From Actinophytocola sp049647105 (lineage in GTDB: Bacteria; Actinomycetota; Actinomycetes; Mycobacteriales; Pseudonocardiaceae): 64,000 bases of DNA. The translations under genes and the position numbers were made by a program. Below, piece by piece: positions 41,701-49,615 of the stretch; the stretch's first letter is position 1, and every line of letters begins with the position of its first letter. The stretch covers positions 16,748 to 80,747 of the forward strand of contig NZ_JBARWZ010000053.1 of assembly GCF_049647105.1 (NCBI RefSeq), written 5' to 3'. Under the pieces are notes generated by a model, which saw only the letters and a program-made list of their open reading frames with translations, did no database searches and was not told the DNA's origin.

Positions 41701-43333
41701 CCCGCCGAACAAGGTGTGGCCGTGGATCGCCCGTACCCGGCACTCGACAGCGGGTGTCGGGCTCATCTCCCCGCCGCCGCACCACGACATCTACTCCATC
41801 GAGGACCTGGCCCAGCTGATCCACGACCTCAAGAACGCGAACGAGTACGCCCGCGTGCACGTGAAGCTGGTCAGCGAGCAGGGTGTCGGCACGGTCGCCG
41901 CGGGTGTCTCGAAGGCACACGCGGACGTGGTGCTCATCTCCGGGCACGACGGCGGCACCGGCGCCTCCCCGCTGAACTCGCTCAAGCACGCGGGCACGCC
42001 GTGGGAGGTCGGGCTCGCCGAGACCCAGCAGACGTTGATGCTCAACGGTCTTCGCGACCGGATCACCGTGCAGGTGGACGGCGCGATGAAGACCGGCCGC
42101 GACGTCGTGGTCGCCGCGCTCCTCGGCGCGGAGGAGTACGGCTTCGCGACCGCGCCGCTGATCGTGGCCGGCTGCGTGATGATGCGCGTCTGCCATCTCG
42201 ACACCTGCCCGGTCGGCGTCGCGACGCAGAACCCGGTGCTGCGTGAGCGGTACACGGGCCAGGCCGAGCACATCGTCAACTACTTCCACTTCATCGCGAA
42301 CGAGGTGCGCGAGCTGCTGGCGGAGCTCGGCATCCGCACGCTCGACGAGGCGATCGGGCACGCGGAGCTGCTGGAGGCCGACGACGCCATCGACCACTGG
42401 AAGGCCAAGGGGCTCGACCTGTCACCGATCTTCGAGGTGCCGGAGACGCGCTACGGCGGTGCGCGGCGGCGGATCCGAGGACAGGAGCACGGCCTCGAAC
42501 AAGCGCTGGACCGCACGCTCATCCAGCTCGCCGAGGCGGCGCTGGAGGACGCGCACCCGTTGAAGCTGGAACTGCCGGTGCGCAACGTGAACCGCACCGT
42601 CGGCACGTTGCTGGGCGCCGAGGTCACCCGCCGCTACGGCGGCGAGGGCTTACCCGACGGCACCATCCACATCGAGCTGACCGGCTCGGCGGGTCAGTCG
42701 CTCGGCGCGTTCCTCCCGGCGGGCATCACGCTCGACCTGGTGGGCGACGCCAACGACTACGTCGGCAAGGGCCTGTCCGGTGGGCGGATCATCGTGCGGC
42801 CGCACGCGGACTCGGCGTTCGCCGCCGAGCAGCAGGTGATCGGCGGCAACGTGATCGCCTACGGCGCGACCGGCGGCGAGATCTTCCTGCGTGGCCGCGT
42901 CGGGGAACGGTTCTGCGTCCGCAACTCCGGTGCCGTCGCCGTCGCGGAGGGCGTCGGCGACCACGCGTTCGAGTACATGACCGGCGGCCGGGCAGTGGTG
43001 CTCGGGCCGACCGGGCGCAACCTCGCGGCCGGCATGTCCGGCGGCATCGCGTACGTGCTCGACCTGGACAAGAAGATGGTCAACACGGCGATGGTCGACC
43101 TGCAGCGGCCGACCGCCGAGGACCTGAGGTGGCTGCGTGACATCGTCGCCGCGCACCACAAACGCACCGGATCGGCGGTAGCGGCGTCGCTGCTTGGCGA
43201 CTGGACACGTCGAGGGGCATCCTTCACGAAGGTCATGCCACGCGACTACCAGCGCGTGCTCGAGGCGATGCGGCTCGCCGCCGCCGAGGGGCGCGACATC
43301 GACGAGGCGGTCATGGAGGCTTCACGTGGCTGA
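38765..43333 (+). CDS. gltB: Glutamate synthase (NADPH) large subunit
   Basis: GOGAT alpha subunit of 1522 aa, making two glutamates from glutamine and 2-oxoglutarate. A 21-residue propeptide (VIYSALPTARGLYDPTTERD) precedes the nucleophile Cys22 in ACGVAMVAD, so self-cleavage is expected. The glutaminase domain, central domain, FMN-binding synthase domain (GGRSNTGEGGEDTDR; SGHDGGTGASPLNSLKHAG) with the 3Fe-4S cysteines (GCVMMRVCHLDTCPVGV), and beta-helix domain follow in order. GTG 38765 has GGGAGG upstream. It overlaps gltD by 8 bp. Confidence 0.98.
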   Translation: MIYSALPTARGLYDPTTERDACGVAMVADIQGRRSHGIVTDALVALANLEHRGAAGAEPTSGDGAGILLQLPDGLLRAVVDFDLPAPARDGASTYAAGIAFLPKDIDQRARAVSLVERIAKEEGLEVLGWRDVPVAPDAADVGPTAQSVMPHFAMPFVAAPTDVDGNRIGGIELDRLAFCLRKRAEHESGAAGCGVYFPSLSARTVVYKGMLTTAQLPVFFTDLTDPRLTSAIALVHSRFSTNTFPSWPLAHPFRFVAHNGEINTIRGNRNRMRAREALLASDLLPGDLARLYPICDPDGSDSASFDEVLELLHLGGRSLPHAVLMMIPEAWENNANLDQERRAFYKFHASLMEPWDGPASVTFSDGTLVGAVLDRNGLRPARWWRTTDDRVVFASETGVLDLPPDQIVAKGRLQPGRMFLVDTAAGKIVDDDEIKSGLAAERPYGEWLHAGLLKLTNLPDREHVVQTNESVLRRQLSFGYTEEELKILLAPMATTGAEPIGSMGTDTPPAALSKRPRLLYDYFKQNFAQVTNPPLDAIREEIVTSVQRIMGPEQNLLEPSPASCRHIQLPYPVIDNDELAKLIHLNDDGDMPGYACTVIPGLYEVDGGGDALASAVERVRREASEAIAAGARTLVLSDRDADHRMAPIPSLMLVSSVHHHLVRTKERLRVALVVETGDAREVHHVALLLGYGAAAVNPYLAFETIENLVRRGTLTGIEPRNAVRNYVGALVKGVLKIMSKMGISTVGAYTAAQVFEAFGLSRDVLDEYFTGTGSKLGGVGLDVIAKEVAARHHQAHPENPTDRVHRRLEVGGEYAYRREGELHLFTPETVFLLQHATRTRREDVYRKYTEEVERLNREGGALRGLFRFRTQGRTPIPLEEVEPVESILKRFNTGAMSYGSISAEAHETLAIAMNRIGGRSNTGEGGEDTDRLYDTERRSAIKQIASGRFGVTSEYLVNATDLQIKMAQGAKPGEGGQLPPNKVWPWIARTRHSTAGVGLISPPPHHDIYSIEDLAQLIHDLKNANEYARVHVKLVSEQGVGTVAAGVSKAHADVVLISGHDGGTGASPLNSLKHAGTPWEVGLAETQQTLMLNGLRDRITVQVDGAMKTGRDVVVAALLGAEEYGFATAPLIVAGCVMMRVCHLDTCPVGVATQNPVLRERYTGQAEHIVNYFHFIANEVRELLAELGIRTLDEAIGHAELLEADDAIDHWKAKGLDLSPIFEVPETRYGGARRRIRGQEHGLEQALDRTLIQLAEAALEDAHPLKLELPVRNVNRTVGTLLGAEVTRRYGGEGLPDGTIHIELTGSAGQSLGAFLPAGITLDLVGDANDYVGKGLSGGRIIVRPHADSAFAAEQQVIGGNVIAYGATGGEIFLRGRVGERFCVRNSGAVAVAEGVGDHAFEYMTGGRAVVLGPTGRNLAAGMSGGIAYVLDLDKKMVNTAMVDLQRPTAEDLRWLRDIVAAHHKRTGSAVAASLLGDWTRRGASFTKVMPRDYQRVLEAMRLAAAEGRDIDEAVMEASRG

Positions 43334-44846
43334 CCCCAGCGGTTTCCTCTCCTGCGAACGCGAGGACGCGCCAAAGCGGCCCAAACCGGACCGGCTGGCG
43401 GACTGGCACGAGGTGTACCTCGACCAGGACAGCGGCGAGCGCGACAAGCAGGTCCGCGCACAGGCGTCGCGGTGCATGGACTGCGGCATCCCGTTCTGCC
43501 ACTCGGGTTCCGCCGGGTGCCCACTCGGGAACCTGATCCCGGAGTGGAACGACCTCGTGCGGGTCGGCGACTGGCCCGGCGCCAGCAACCGCCTGCACGC
43601 CACCAACAACTTCCCCGAGTTCACCGGGAAGCTGTGCCCCGCGCCGTGCGAGGCGGGCTGCGTGCTGGCGATCAACCCGCTGTCCGGCGGGGCGGTCGCG
43701 ATCAAGCGCGTCGAGGAGGCGATCGCCGAGGTCTCGTGGGAGAAGGACCTGATCCGCCCGCGTCAGGCGATCGTCTCGTCCGGCAAGAAGGTCGCGGTCG
43801 TCGGCTCCGGCCCGGCCGGGCTCGCGGCGGCGCAGCAGCTGACCCGTGCTGGCCACGAGGTCACCGTGTACGAGCGGGACGACCGGCTCGGCGGGCTGCT
43901 GCGGTACGGCATCCCCGAGTTCAAGATGGAGAAGAAGGTCCTCGACCGGCGGCTCGGGCAGCTGCGCGAGGAGGGCACCCGGTTCGTGACGGGCTGCGAG
44001 GTCGGCGGCAGCAAGCCAGGCGATCTCTCGGTGGAGACGCTGAAGGCGAAGTTCGACGCGGTGGTGCTCGCGGTCGGCGCGCTGCGCGGCCGGGACGCGC
44101 AGGACGTCCCCGGCAGGGCGCTTTCCGGGGTGCACCTCGCGATGGAACACCTGGTGCCTGCCAACAAGGAGTGTGAGGGCGACGGCCCGACCACCATCTC
44201 CGCGCGCGGCAAGCACGTCATCGTGATCGGCGGTGGCGACACCGGCGCCGACTGCTACGGCACCGCGACCCGCCAGGGCGCGCTGTCGGTGACCCAGCTC
44301 GACCAGTACCCGCAGCCGCCGACGGCCCGCGACGACGAACGGTCGCCGTGGCCGGTGTGGCCGTGGATCCTGCGCACCTATCCCGCGCACGAGGAGGCGG
44401 GGGAGCGGCGGTTCGCGGTCGCGGTCGAGTCCTTCGTCGACGACGGCGCGGGCAACGTGAAGGCCTTGCGACTGCGTGAGGTGAAGGTCAGCCGCGACCC
44501 GGTGACGGGGATCCGCGAGGTCGTCCCGGTGAACGACCACGTCGAGGAGCTGCCCGCGGACCTGGTGCTGCTGGCGATCGGCTTCGAGGGCGTCGAGCAC
44601 ATGCCGCTGCTGGACGGCCTCGGCCTGTCGCTCACCACGCGCGGCACGCTGTCGTGTGGTTCGGACTGGCAGACGCGCGCCGAGGGCGTGTTCGTCTGCG
44701 GCGACGCGCACCGAGGCGCTTCCCTTGTGGTGTGGGCGATCGCGGAGGGCCGGTCGGTGGCAGGCGCCGTCGACGCGTTCCTCACCGGCCACTCCGACCT
44801 GCCCACCCCGGTGATCCCGACGGCCCTTCCGCTGGCCGTCGTCTGA
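43326..44846 (+). CDS. gltD: Glutamate synthase (NADPH) small subunit
   Basis: GOGAT beta subunit (506 aa), passing electrons from NADPH via FAD to the large subunit. N-terminal [4Fe-4S] cysteine groups are in RCMDCGIPFCHSGSAGCPLGN and CPAPCEAGCVLA; the FAD motif is VVGSGPAGLAAAQQL and the NADPH motif VIVIGGGDTGADCYG. GTG 43326 overlaps gltB. Two hairpins follow its stop, the second a strong terminator. Confidence 0.97.
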   Translation: MADPSGFLSCEREDAPKRPKPDRLADWHEVYLDQDSGERDKQVRAQASRCMDCGIPFCHSGSAGCPLGNLIPEWNDLVRVGDWPGASNRLHATNNFPEFTGKLCPAPCEAGCVLAINPLSGGAVAIKRVEEAIAEVSWEKDLIRPRQAIVSSGKKVAVVGSGPAGLAAAQQLTRAGHEVTVYERDDRLGGLLRYGIPEFKMEKKVLDRRLGQLREEGTRFVTGCEVGGSKPGDLSVETLKAKFDAVVLAVGALRGRDAQDVPGRALSGVHLAMEHLVPANKECEGDGPTTISARGKHVIVIGGGDTGADCYGTATRQGALSVTQLDQYPQPPTARDDERSPWPVWPWILRTYPAHEEAGERRFAVAVESFVDDGAGNVKALRLREVKVSRDPVTGIREVVPVNDHVEELPADLVLLAIGFEGVEHMPLLDGLGLSLTTRGTLSCGSDWQTRAEGVFVCGDAHRGASLVVWAIAEGRSVAGAVDAFLTGHSDLPTPVIPTALPLAVV

Positions 44847-44856
44847 GCAACTGGTC

Positions 44857-44876
44857 CCGCACGACGAGGTGCGGGC
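44857..44876 (+). terminator. First hairpin after gltD
   Basis: CCCGCAC (44857-44863) pairs with GTGCGGG (44870-44876) around GACGAG. It lies directly before the strong terminator at 44886. Confidence 0.5.
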
Positions 44877-44885
44877 CGTCCGACG

Positions 44886-44917
44886 CCTGACCCCGCACAG
44901 CGTTGTGCGGGGTCAGG
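44886..44917 (+). terminator. Intrinsic terminator of gltBD
   Basis: A perfect 13-bp stem CCTGACCCCGCAC/GTGCGGGGTCAGG with a 6-nt loop, followed by CCGTTTT on the plus strand. It is one of the clearest terminators in the window. Confidence 0.9.
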
Positions 44918-44959
44918 CCGTTTTCGCGAGCACCGCCTCCCGCGCGGTGATCGCGGGGT

Positions 44960-45355
44960 TCAGGCCAGGTTGAGCTGCCACGAGACGCCGAAGCGATCGT
45001 TGACCCAGCCGAATCTGGTGCTGAAACCGTGGTCGCCGAGCGCCATCAGCTCCGTGCCATCCGCCGCCAGCGCCGCGTACAGCCGGTCGATCTCCGCCTC
45101 GTCCGCGCAGTCCACGTACAGGGAGACCGCCGGGGTGAAACCGAACTCGTGCTTCACCGCGCTGTCGATGCACATGAACCGCTGCCCGGCGAGGGTGAAG
45201 ATCGCGTGCACGACCGTGCCCTCCGCCCCCGGTCCCTCCGGGCCGTACCTGGCGAGCGAGACCACCTCGGCGTCGGAGAACAGCGACCGGTAGAACGTCA
45301 TCGCCTCCTCGGCCCGGCCGTCGAACATGAGGAAGGTCGTGATCTTCTGGGACAC
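44960..45355 (-). CDS. VOC-superfamily (PhnB-like) protein
   Basis: A 131-aa vicinal-oxygen-chelate fold protein of the PhnB/3-demethylubiquinone methyltransferase-like group: KITTFLMFDGRAEEAMTFYR, VVHAIFTLAGQRFMCIDS and DHGFSTRFGWVNDRFGVSW. The usual metal ligands are not all evident, so binding or isomerase functions are both possible. GTG 45355 has AAGGAG upstream. A perfect AT-rich palindrome 18 bp upstream of the start indicates a dedicated repressor, not encoded next to it. Confidence 0.85.
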   Translation of the reverse strand: MSQKITTFLMFDGRAEEAMTFYRSLFSDAEVVSLARYGPEGPGAEGTVVHAIFTLAGQRFMCIDSAVKHEFGFTPAVSLYVDCADEAEIDRLYAALAADGTELMALGDHGFSTRFGWVNDRFGVSWQLNLA

Positions 45356-45372
45356 CGCGTACTCCTTAGTCG

Positions 45373-45388
45373 ACGCTTATATAAGCGT
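45373..45388. promoter_or_regulatory. AT-rich operator palindrome before the VOC gene
   Basis: ACGCTTATATAAGCGT is a perfect 16-bp palindrome in an otherwise GC-rich region, 17 bp before the start codon. VOC proteins of this type are often paired with ArsR-family repressors that bind such sites, but none is encoded here. Confidence 0.6.
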
Positions 45389-45420
45389 GGACTGTAGCAG
45401 GGTGAGAAGGTCGGCCGCCG

Positions 45421-45807
45421 CTAGAAGAGCCTGCCATCGAGCAGTGAGTTCGCCACCACCCACAGCGCGCCGATGGCGGCGAGCCCGACGAGCGGCACCC
45501 ACGCGCGGGGCCGGTAGGACGGCGTGAACCGCAGCCACGTGAACAGCAGCCCGGCGGGCAGGACGAGCAGCACCGGCACCGTCAGCATCCTGGCGACGGT
45601 CTGGGAGTCGCGGCAGTAGGCGGGCCCGTCGGGTCCGTAGTCGCTCCCACCACCGCACCCCTCGGTGACCAGCGGCGACAACAGCCCGACGGCGAAGGTG
45701 AGCACCCCGACGGCGACCAGGAGCACGGTGCCGACGGCCGCGAGAACGAGCGGCGCGGTCCCGTCCTCGCGACTCTCGTAGTCGTCCGTTTTGTCCTCGT
45801 CGGTCAC
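45421..45807 (-). CDS. Small membrane protein, unknown
   Basis: A 128-aa protein with an acidic N-terminus (TDEDKTDDYESREDG) and three hydrophobic segments (APLVLAAVGTVLLVAVGVLT; MLTVPVLLVLPAGLLFTWL; VPLVGLAAIGALWVVANSLL). An external loop has two cysteines (EGCGGGSDYGPDGPAYCRDS) that could form a disulfide. No family is recognised. GTG 45807 follows a TAATCAT-like box. It is 17 bp behind the ammonia-lyase gene. Confidence 0.7.
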   Translation of the reverse strand: MTDEDKTDDYESREDGTAPLVLAAVGTVLLVAVGVLTFAVGLLSPLVTEGCGGGSDYGPDGPAYCRDSQTVARMLTVPVLLVLPAGLLFTWLRFTPSYRPRAWVPLVGLAAIGALWVVANSLLDGRLF

Positions 45808-45824
45808 AAGGTGATGATTACAGG

Positions 45825-47261
45825 TCAGATCTCGGACAGCGGGTCCAGGAGCGCGGCCGCCTTCGTGAGGTCGTCGGAGAACGGGCGGTCGGCCGTGTTC
45901 TCGTCCAGGGTGGCGTCCGCCAGTTCGAACGCGTCCCGCACCGGCAGGTCCATCAGGTCGGCGGGCCGCATCCGCAGCGCGCGCACGGCCGCGACCAGCT
46001 CGCACGCGAGGACCTGCCGGTAGGCCTCGGCCGCGGCGCGAGCCTGGCGGGCGGCCTGGGTGGAGAAGCTCGCGTGGTCCTCGACGCCGCGGGACACCAC
46101 CGCGGTGCCGAGCGTCACCGGCAATGCGGCCTGCCGCAGCATCGCCAGCGCGTCGTGCGCGACGTACTCGAGGATCATCACGCCGGAGCTGCCGGGTGGC
46201 CCGTCGGCGAGGAACGCGGGCAGGTCCGTGAACGACGGCTCGACGAGGTCGCCGAGCCGGGCCGCGGACAGCTCCGCGACGTGGTGGATGGTCGCCCTGG
46301 CCTGGTCCAGCGCGGTGGCGAGGTACGCGGTGTGGAAGTGCGCGTGGTGGAACACGTCCCCGGCGGCGAGCGACACCATCGGGTTCTCCGTGCTGGCGTT
46401 GACCTCGATGGTCAGCACGGACCGCAGGTAGGCGAGCGCGTCCAGCGCGGGGCCCTGCACCTGCGGGAACGCGCGCAGCCCGTACGGGTCCTGGATGCGC
46501 CTGCCCGCAGGCGGCGCGCCGGTCATGCCGAGCAGCCGCCGCATCTCGCCCGCGCACCACACCTGCCCCGGGTGCGGGCGGGCGGCGTGCACGGCCGTCG
46601 CGTACGCCTCGGGGGAGCCGCCGAGCACGACGTAGGACAGCGCGGCGACCACGTGACTCGCCCGCACCAGCCGCTCCAGCGCCAGGCACGCGAGCGCCGC
46701 CTCGGCCAGCGTCGACGCGTTGCTGCTCATGAACGCGAGCGCGTCGGCGGTGTCGAGGAGTACCGGTGGCAGGTGCCCGGTCGACCACGGGCGCTCGCCC
46801 GCCAGCGTCAGCGCGGTCTCGGCGAGCACGGTGAGGTCGCCGGTGCCGATCGCGCCGGTGGCGTGGACGCGGGGGTGCGCGCCCCTGGTCAGGGCCTCGG
46901 CGAGCGCGACGAGTACGCGCGGGTGCACGCCGGAGCCACCCGCGGCGAGCTGGTTGAGGCGGACCAGCATCATGGCGCGGACGTGCTCGACGGGCAGCAG
47001 GTCACCGGCGCCGCCCGCGTGGCTGCGCAGCAGGCGCCTGCCGTGCTCGGGACCGGAGTCCTCGTCGATCGTGAGGTCACGGTTCGCGCCGACGCCGGTG
47101 GTGCGGCCGTAGATCTCGCGCCGTGCCGACAGTTCGGTGACGAGCCGCCACGCGTCCTCCGCCCTGCGCACGGCGGCCTCGTCGACCGTCACCGGCACCC
47201 GCTCGTGCGCCACCAGCCCAATGTCCTCGCAGCGCAGGGTTCGACCGTCCACGGTGAACAT
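45825..47261 (-). CDS. Histidine/phenylalanine ammonia-lyase homologue with altered MIO triad
   Basis: A 478-aa member of the MIO-dependent aromatic amino acid lyase family. Family landmarks are present: Tyr51 in YGRTTGVGANR, LVRLNQLAAGGSGVHP, RRIQDPYGLRAFPQVQGPAL and VNASTENPMV. The Ala-Ser-Gly that normally forms the MIO cofactor should be at residues 139-141, but the sequence is Gly-Thr-Gly (GAIGTGDL). Activity is therefore uncertain. No hut genes are nearby. ATG 47261 lies 6 nt after TACCCT, so the upstream extension is rejected. Confidence 0.85.
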   Translation of the reverse strand: MFTVDGRTLRCEDIGLVAHERVPVTVDEAAVRRAEDAWRLVTELSARREIYGRTTGVGANRDLTIDEDSGPEHGRRLLRSHAGGAGDLLPVEHVRAMMLVRLNQLAAGGSGVHPRVLVALAEALTRGAHPRVHATGAIGTGDLTVLAETALTLAGERPWSTGHLPPVLLDTADALAFMSSNASTLAEAALACLALERLVRASHVVAALSYVVLGGSPEAYATAVHAARPHPGQVWCAGEMRRLLGMTGAPPAGRRIQDPYGLRAFPQVQGPALDALAYLRSVLTIEVNASTENPMVSLAAGDVFHHAHFHTAYLATALDQARATIHHVAELSAARLGDLVEPSFTDLPAFLADGPPGSSGVMILEYVAHDALAMLRQAALPVTLGTAVVSRGVEDHASFSTQAARQARAAAEAYRQVLACELVAAVRALRMRPADLMDLPVRDAFELADATLDENTADRPFSDDLTKAAALLDPLSEI

Positions 47262-47336
47262 GTCGCCAGGGTAGGACCACCGTGGATGTACGAGGGGCGG
47301 CCGGGCGCGACCGCCCCCTCGTTGCATACTGCGGCC

Positions 47337-48002
47337 ATGGCGTTCACGGGGTTCGGCGAACACGCGATCGACTTCTACGACGGGCTCGAAGCGGACAACT
47401 CCAAGTCATACTGGGAGGACAACAAACACCTCTACGCCACGGACGTCCGCGCGCCGATGGAGGAGCTGCTCGCCGAGCTGTCGCCGGAGTTCGCCTCGGA
47501 GTCCAGCAGGGTCACGGTCTTCCGGCCCTATCGGGACGTCCGGTTCGCGCGGGACAAGACGCCGTACAAGACGCACTGTGGCGGGGTCATCGAGCCCGGC
47601 CGTGGTGCGGGGGCCTACTACGTGGAGGTCGGGCCGGCCGGGCTCCGGGTCGGCGGTGGGTGCTTCCACCTCCAGTCCGACCAGCTGGCGCGGTTCCGTG
47701 CCGCGGTCGCCTCGGATCTCTTCGGGGAGGCGTTGTCGGCGATCGTGGGGCGGTTGTCCCGTGCCGGGTGGGAGATTCTCGGGGAGCAGCTGAAGACCAG
47801 GCCTCGTGGGTACGACGCCGGCCATCCCCGGATCGGGTTGTTGCGCCACAAGTCGTTGTACGCGGTCAAGGTGTGGGCGCCGGACGACGGGCTGCACGAG
47901 CGGGAGGCGTTGCGGCGGGTGCGGACGGGGTTCCGCGCCGTGCGTGCGTTCAACGAGTGGGCGGCCGACCATGTCGGGGTCTCGGAGGTGCCCCGGCGTT
48001 GA
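47337..48002 (+). CDS. DUF2461-family protein
   Basis: A 221-aa protein of the DUF2461 family, common in bacteria and without known function. It shows FTGFGEHAIDFYDGLEADNS, YWEDNKHLY, the central RVFRPYRDVRFARDKTPYKT-type block TVFRPYRDVRFARDKTPYKT, YYVEVGPAGLRVGGGCFHL and HPRIGLLRHKSLYAVKVW. ATG 47337 is 7 nt after a CATACT box. It is divergent from the ammonia-lyase gene. Confidence 0.88.
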   Translation: MAFTGFGEHAIDFYDGLEADNSKSYWEDNKHLYATDVRAPMEELLAELSPEFASESSRVTVFRPYRDVRFARDKTPYKTHCGGVIEPGRGAGAYYVEVGPAGLRVGGGCFHLQSDQLARFRAAVASDLFGEALSAIVGRLSRAGWEILGEQLKTRPRGYDAGHPRIGLLRHKSLYAVKVWAPDDGLHEREALRRVRTGFRAVRAFNEWAADHVGVSEVPRR

Positions 48003-48106
48003 CCGGAGGGCCAGCATGATCGGTTTGCGGGCCGGGGCGGGTGGGAACCTCAAAACTGTGTTCAGGGGTCGGTCGGTGTCCGGTGGACCAACAGGGAGAT
48101 AACTTT

Positions 48107-48143
48107 CTGGATCGATCCGCCTGTTTTTTCGGGATCGTTCCAG
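48107..48143. promoter_or_regulatory. Hairpin just upstream of the pyk promoter
   Basis: CTGGATCGATCC (48107-48118) pairs with GGATCGTTCCAG (48132-48143) at 11 of 12 positions, with six T in the loop. It ends 10 bp before the pyk -10 box. It may terminate upstream transcription or bind a regulator. Confidence 0.45.
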
Positions 48144-48167
48144 GGCGGAGGGCTAAGCTACGTGTCC

Positions 48168-49592
48168 GTGAGTCGACGAGCGAAGATTGTATGCACTCTG
48201 GGGCCCGCGACGGCCACCCCGGAGAAGGTGCGCGACCTGGTCGAAGCCGGCATGGACGTGGCCAGGATGAACTTCAGCCACGGCAGTCAGAGTGACCATA
48301 AACAGGTGTATGACCTGGTACGAGCCGCGTCCGACGAGTCAGGCCGGGCCGTCGGCATCATGGCCGACCTGCAGGGCCCGAAGATCCGTCTCGGCACGTT
48401 CGCCGGCGGCAAGGCCGACTGGCGGGTCGGCGACGTCGTGCGGATCACCGTCGAGGACATCGAGGGCACGCACGACCGGGTCTCGACCACCTACAAAGGT
48501 CTCGCCAGGGACGCGAAGGCCGGGGACCGGCTGCTGGTCGACGACGGCAACGTCGGGCTGACCGTGCTGAAGGTGGAAGGCCAGGACGTGGTCTGTGAGG
48601 TCACCGAGGGCGGCAAGGTCAGCAACAACAAGGGCATCTCGCTGCCGGGCATGGACGTCTCCGTGCCCGCCATGTCAGAGAAGGACATCGAGGACCTGGA
48701 GTTCGCGCTCCAGCTCGGCGTGGACTTCGTGGCGCTCTCCTTTGTGCGCTCGCCCGCCGACATCGACCTCGTGCACCAGGTGATGGACCGGCTCGGCAAG
48801 GGCAGGCTGCCGGTCATCGCCAAGCTGGAGAAGCCGGAGGCCGTCTCCAACCTCGAGGCGATCGTGCTGGCGTTCGACGGCGTGATGGTCGCGCGTGGCG
48901 ACCTGGGGGTCGAGCTGCCGCTCGAGCAGGTGCCGCTGGTGCAGAAGCGCACCATCCAGATCGCGCGCGAGAACGCCAAGCCGGTGATCGTGGCGACGCA
49001 GATGCTCGAGTCAATGATCAACAACTCGCGTCCGACGCGGGCGGAGGTGTCCGACGTCGCGAACGCGGTGCTCGACGGCGCCGACGCCGTGATGCTCTCC
49101 GGCGAGTCCAGCGTCGGCCGGTACCCGATCGAGACCGTGCAGACGATGTCGCGCATCGTCGAGGCCGTCGAGAGCGAGTCCGTGGTCGTGCCGCCGCTGA
49201 CGCACGTCCCGCGCACCAAGCGCGGTGTGCTGTCCTACGCGGCCCGCGACATCGGTGAGCGGCTCAACGCCAAGGCGCTGGTCGCGTTCACGCAGTCGGG
49301 TGACACGGTCCGCCGCCTCGCGCGCCTGCACACGCACCTGCCGCTCCTGGCCTTCACCCCGGAGCCGTCCGTGCGCAGCCAGCTGTCGCTGACCTGGGGC
49401 GTCGAAACGTTCATCACGCCGCAGGTCGACTCCACGGACCTCATGGTCCGCCAGGTCGACAACGCGATGCTGTCCATCGGCCGGTACCAGCCCGGTGACC
49501 TTGTGGTCGTCGTCGCAGGTTCGCCGCCCGGCACCGTCGGCTCGACTAACCTCATCCGGGTCCACCGGCTCGGGGAGGAAGACCACGCCTGA
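48168..49592 (+). CDS. pyk: Pyruvate kinase
   Basis: Glycolytic enzyme (474 aa) converting phosphoenolpyruvate and ADP to pyruvate and ATP. Visible motifs are AKIVCTLGPATATPEKVRDL, RMNFSHGSQ, DLQGPKIRLG, the catalytic Lys signature VIAKLEKPEAVSN, GVMVARGDLGVELPLEQVP and ATQMLESMINNSRPTRAEVS. GTG 48168 lies 8 nt after TAAGCT (48154-48159); a GTG at 48162 is also possible. It is followed by a TesB-type thioesterase gene on the same strand. Confidence 0.97.
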   Translation: MSRRAKIVCTLGPATATPEKVRDLVEAGMDVARMNFSHGSQSDHKQVYDLVRAASDESGRAVGIMADLQGPKIRLGTFAGGKADWRVGDVVRITVEDIEGTHDRVSTTYKGLARDAKAGDRLLVDDGNVGLTVLKVEGQDVVCEVTEGGKVSNNKGISLPGMDVSVPAMSEKDIEDLEFALQLGVDFVALSFVRSPADIDLVHQVMDRLGKGRLPVIAKLEKPEAVSNLEAIVLAFDGVMVARGDLGVELPLEQVPLVQKRTIQIARENAKPVIVATQMLESMINNSRPTRAEVSDVANAVLDGADAVMLSGESSVGRYPIETVQTMSRIVEAVESESVVVPPLTHVPRTKRGVLSYAARDIGERLNAKALVAFTQSGDTVRRLARLHTHLPLLAFTPEPSVRSQLSLTWGVETFITPQVDSTDLMVRQVDNAMLSIGRYQPGDLVVVVAGSPPGTVGSTNLIRVHRLGEEDHA

Positions 49593-49615
49593 GCCCCAGA
49601 GCGAAGAGGGCTCCC

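Noticed and set aside
38780..42397. Very long minus-strand open frame (1205 codons) opposite gltB
   Set aside because: A GC-rich codon shadow: gltB on the plus strand has full family conservation, and the antisense product is Arg/Val/Asp-rich with no recognisable domain.
46074..47336. Plus-strand extension of the DUF2461 gene to 46074
   Set aside because: The extra 421 codons are antisense to the ammonia-lyase gene; family similarity begins at ATG 47337.
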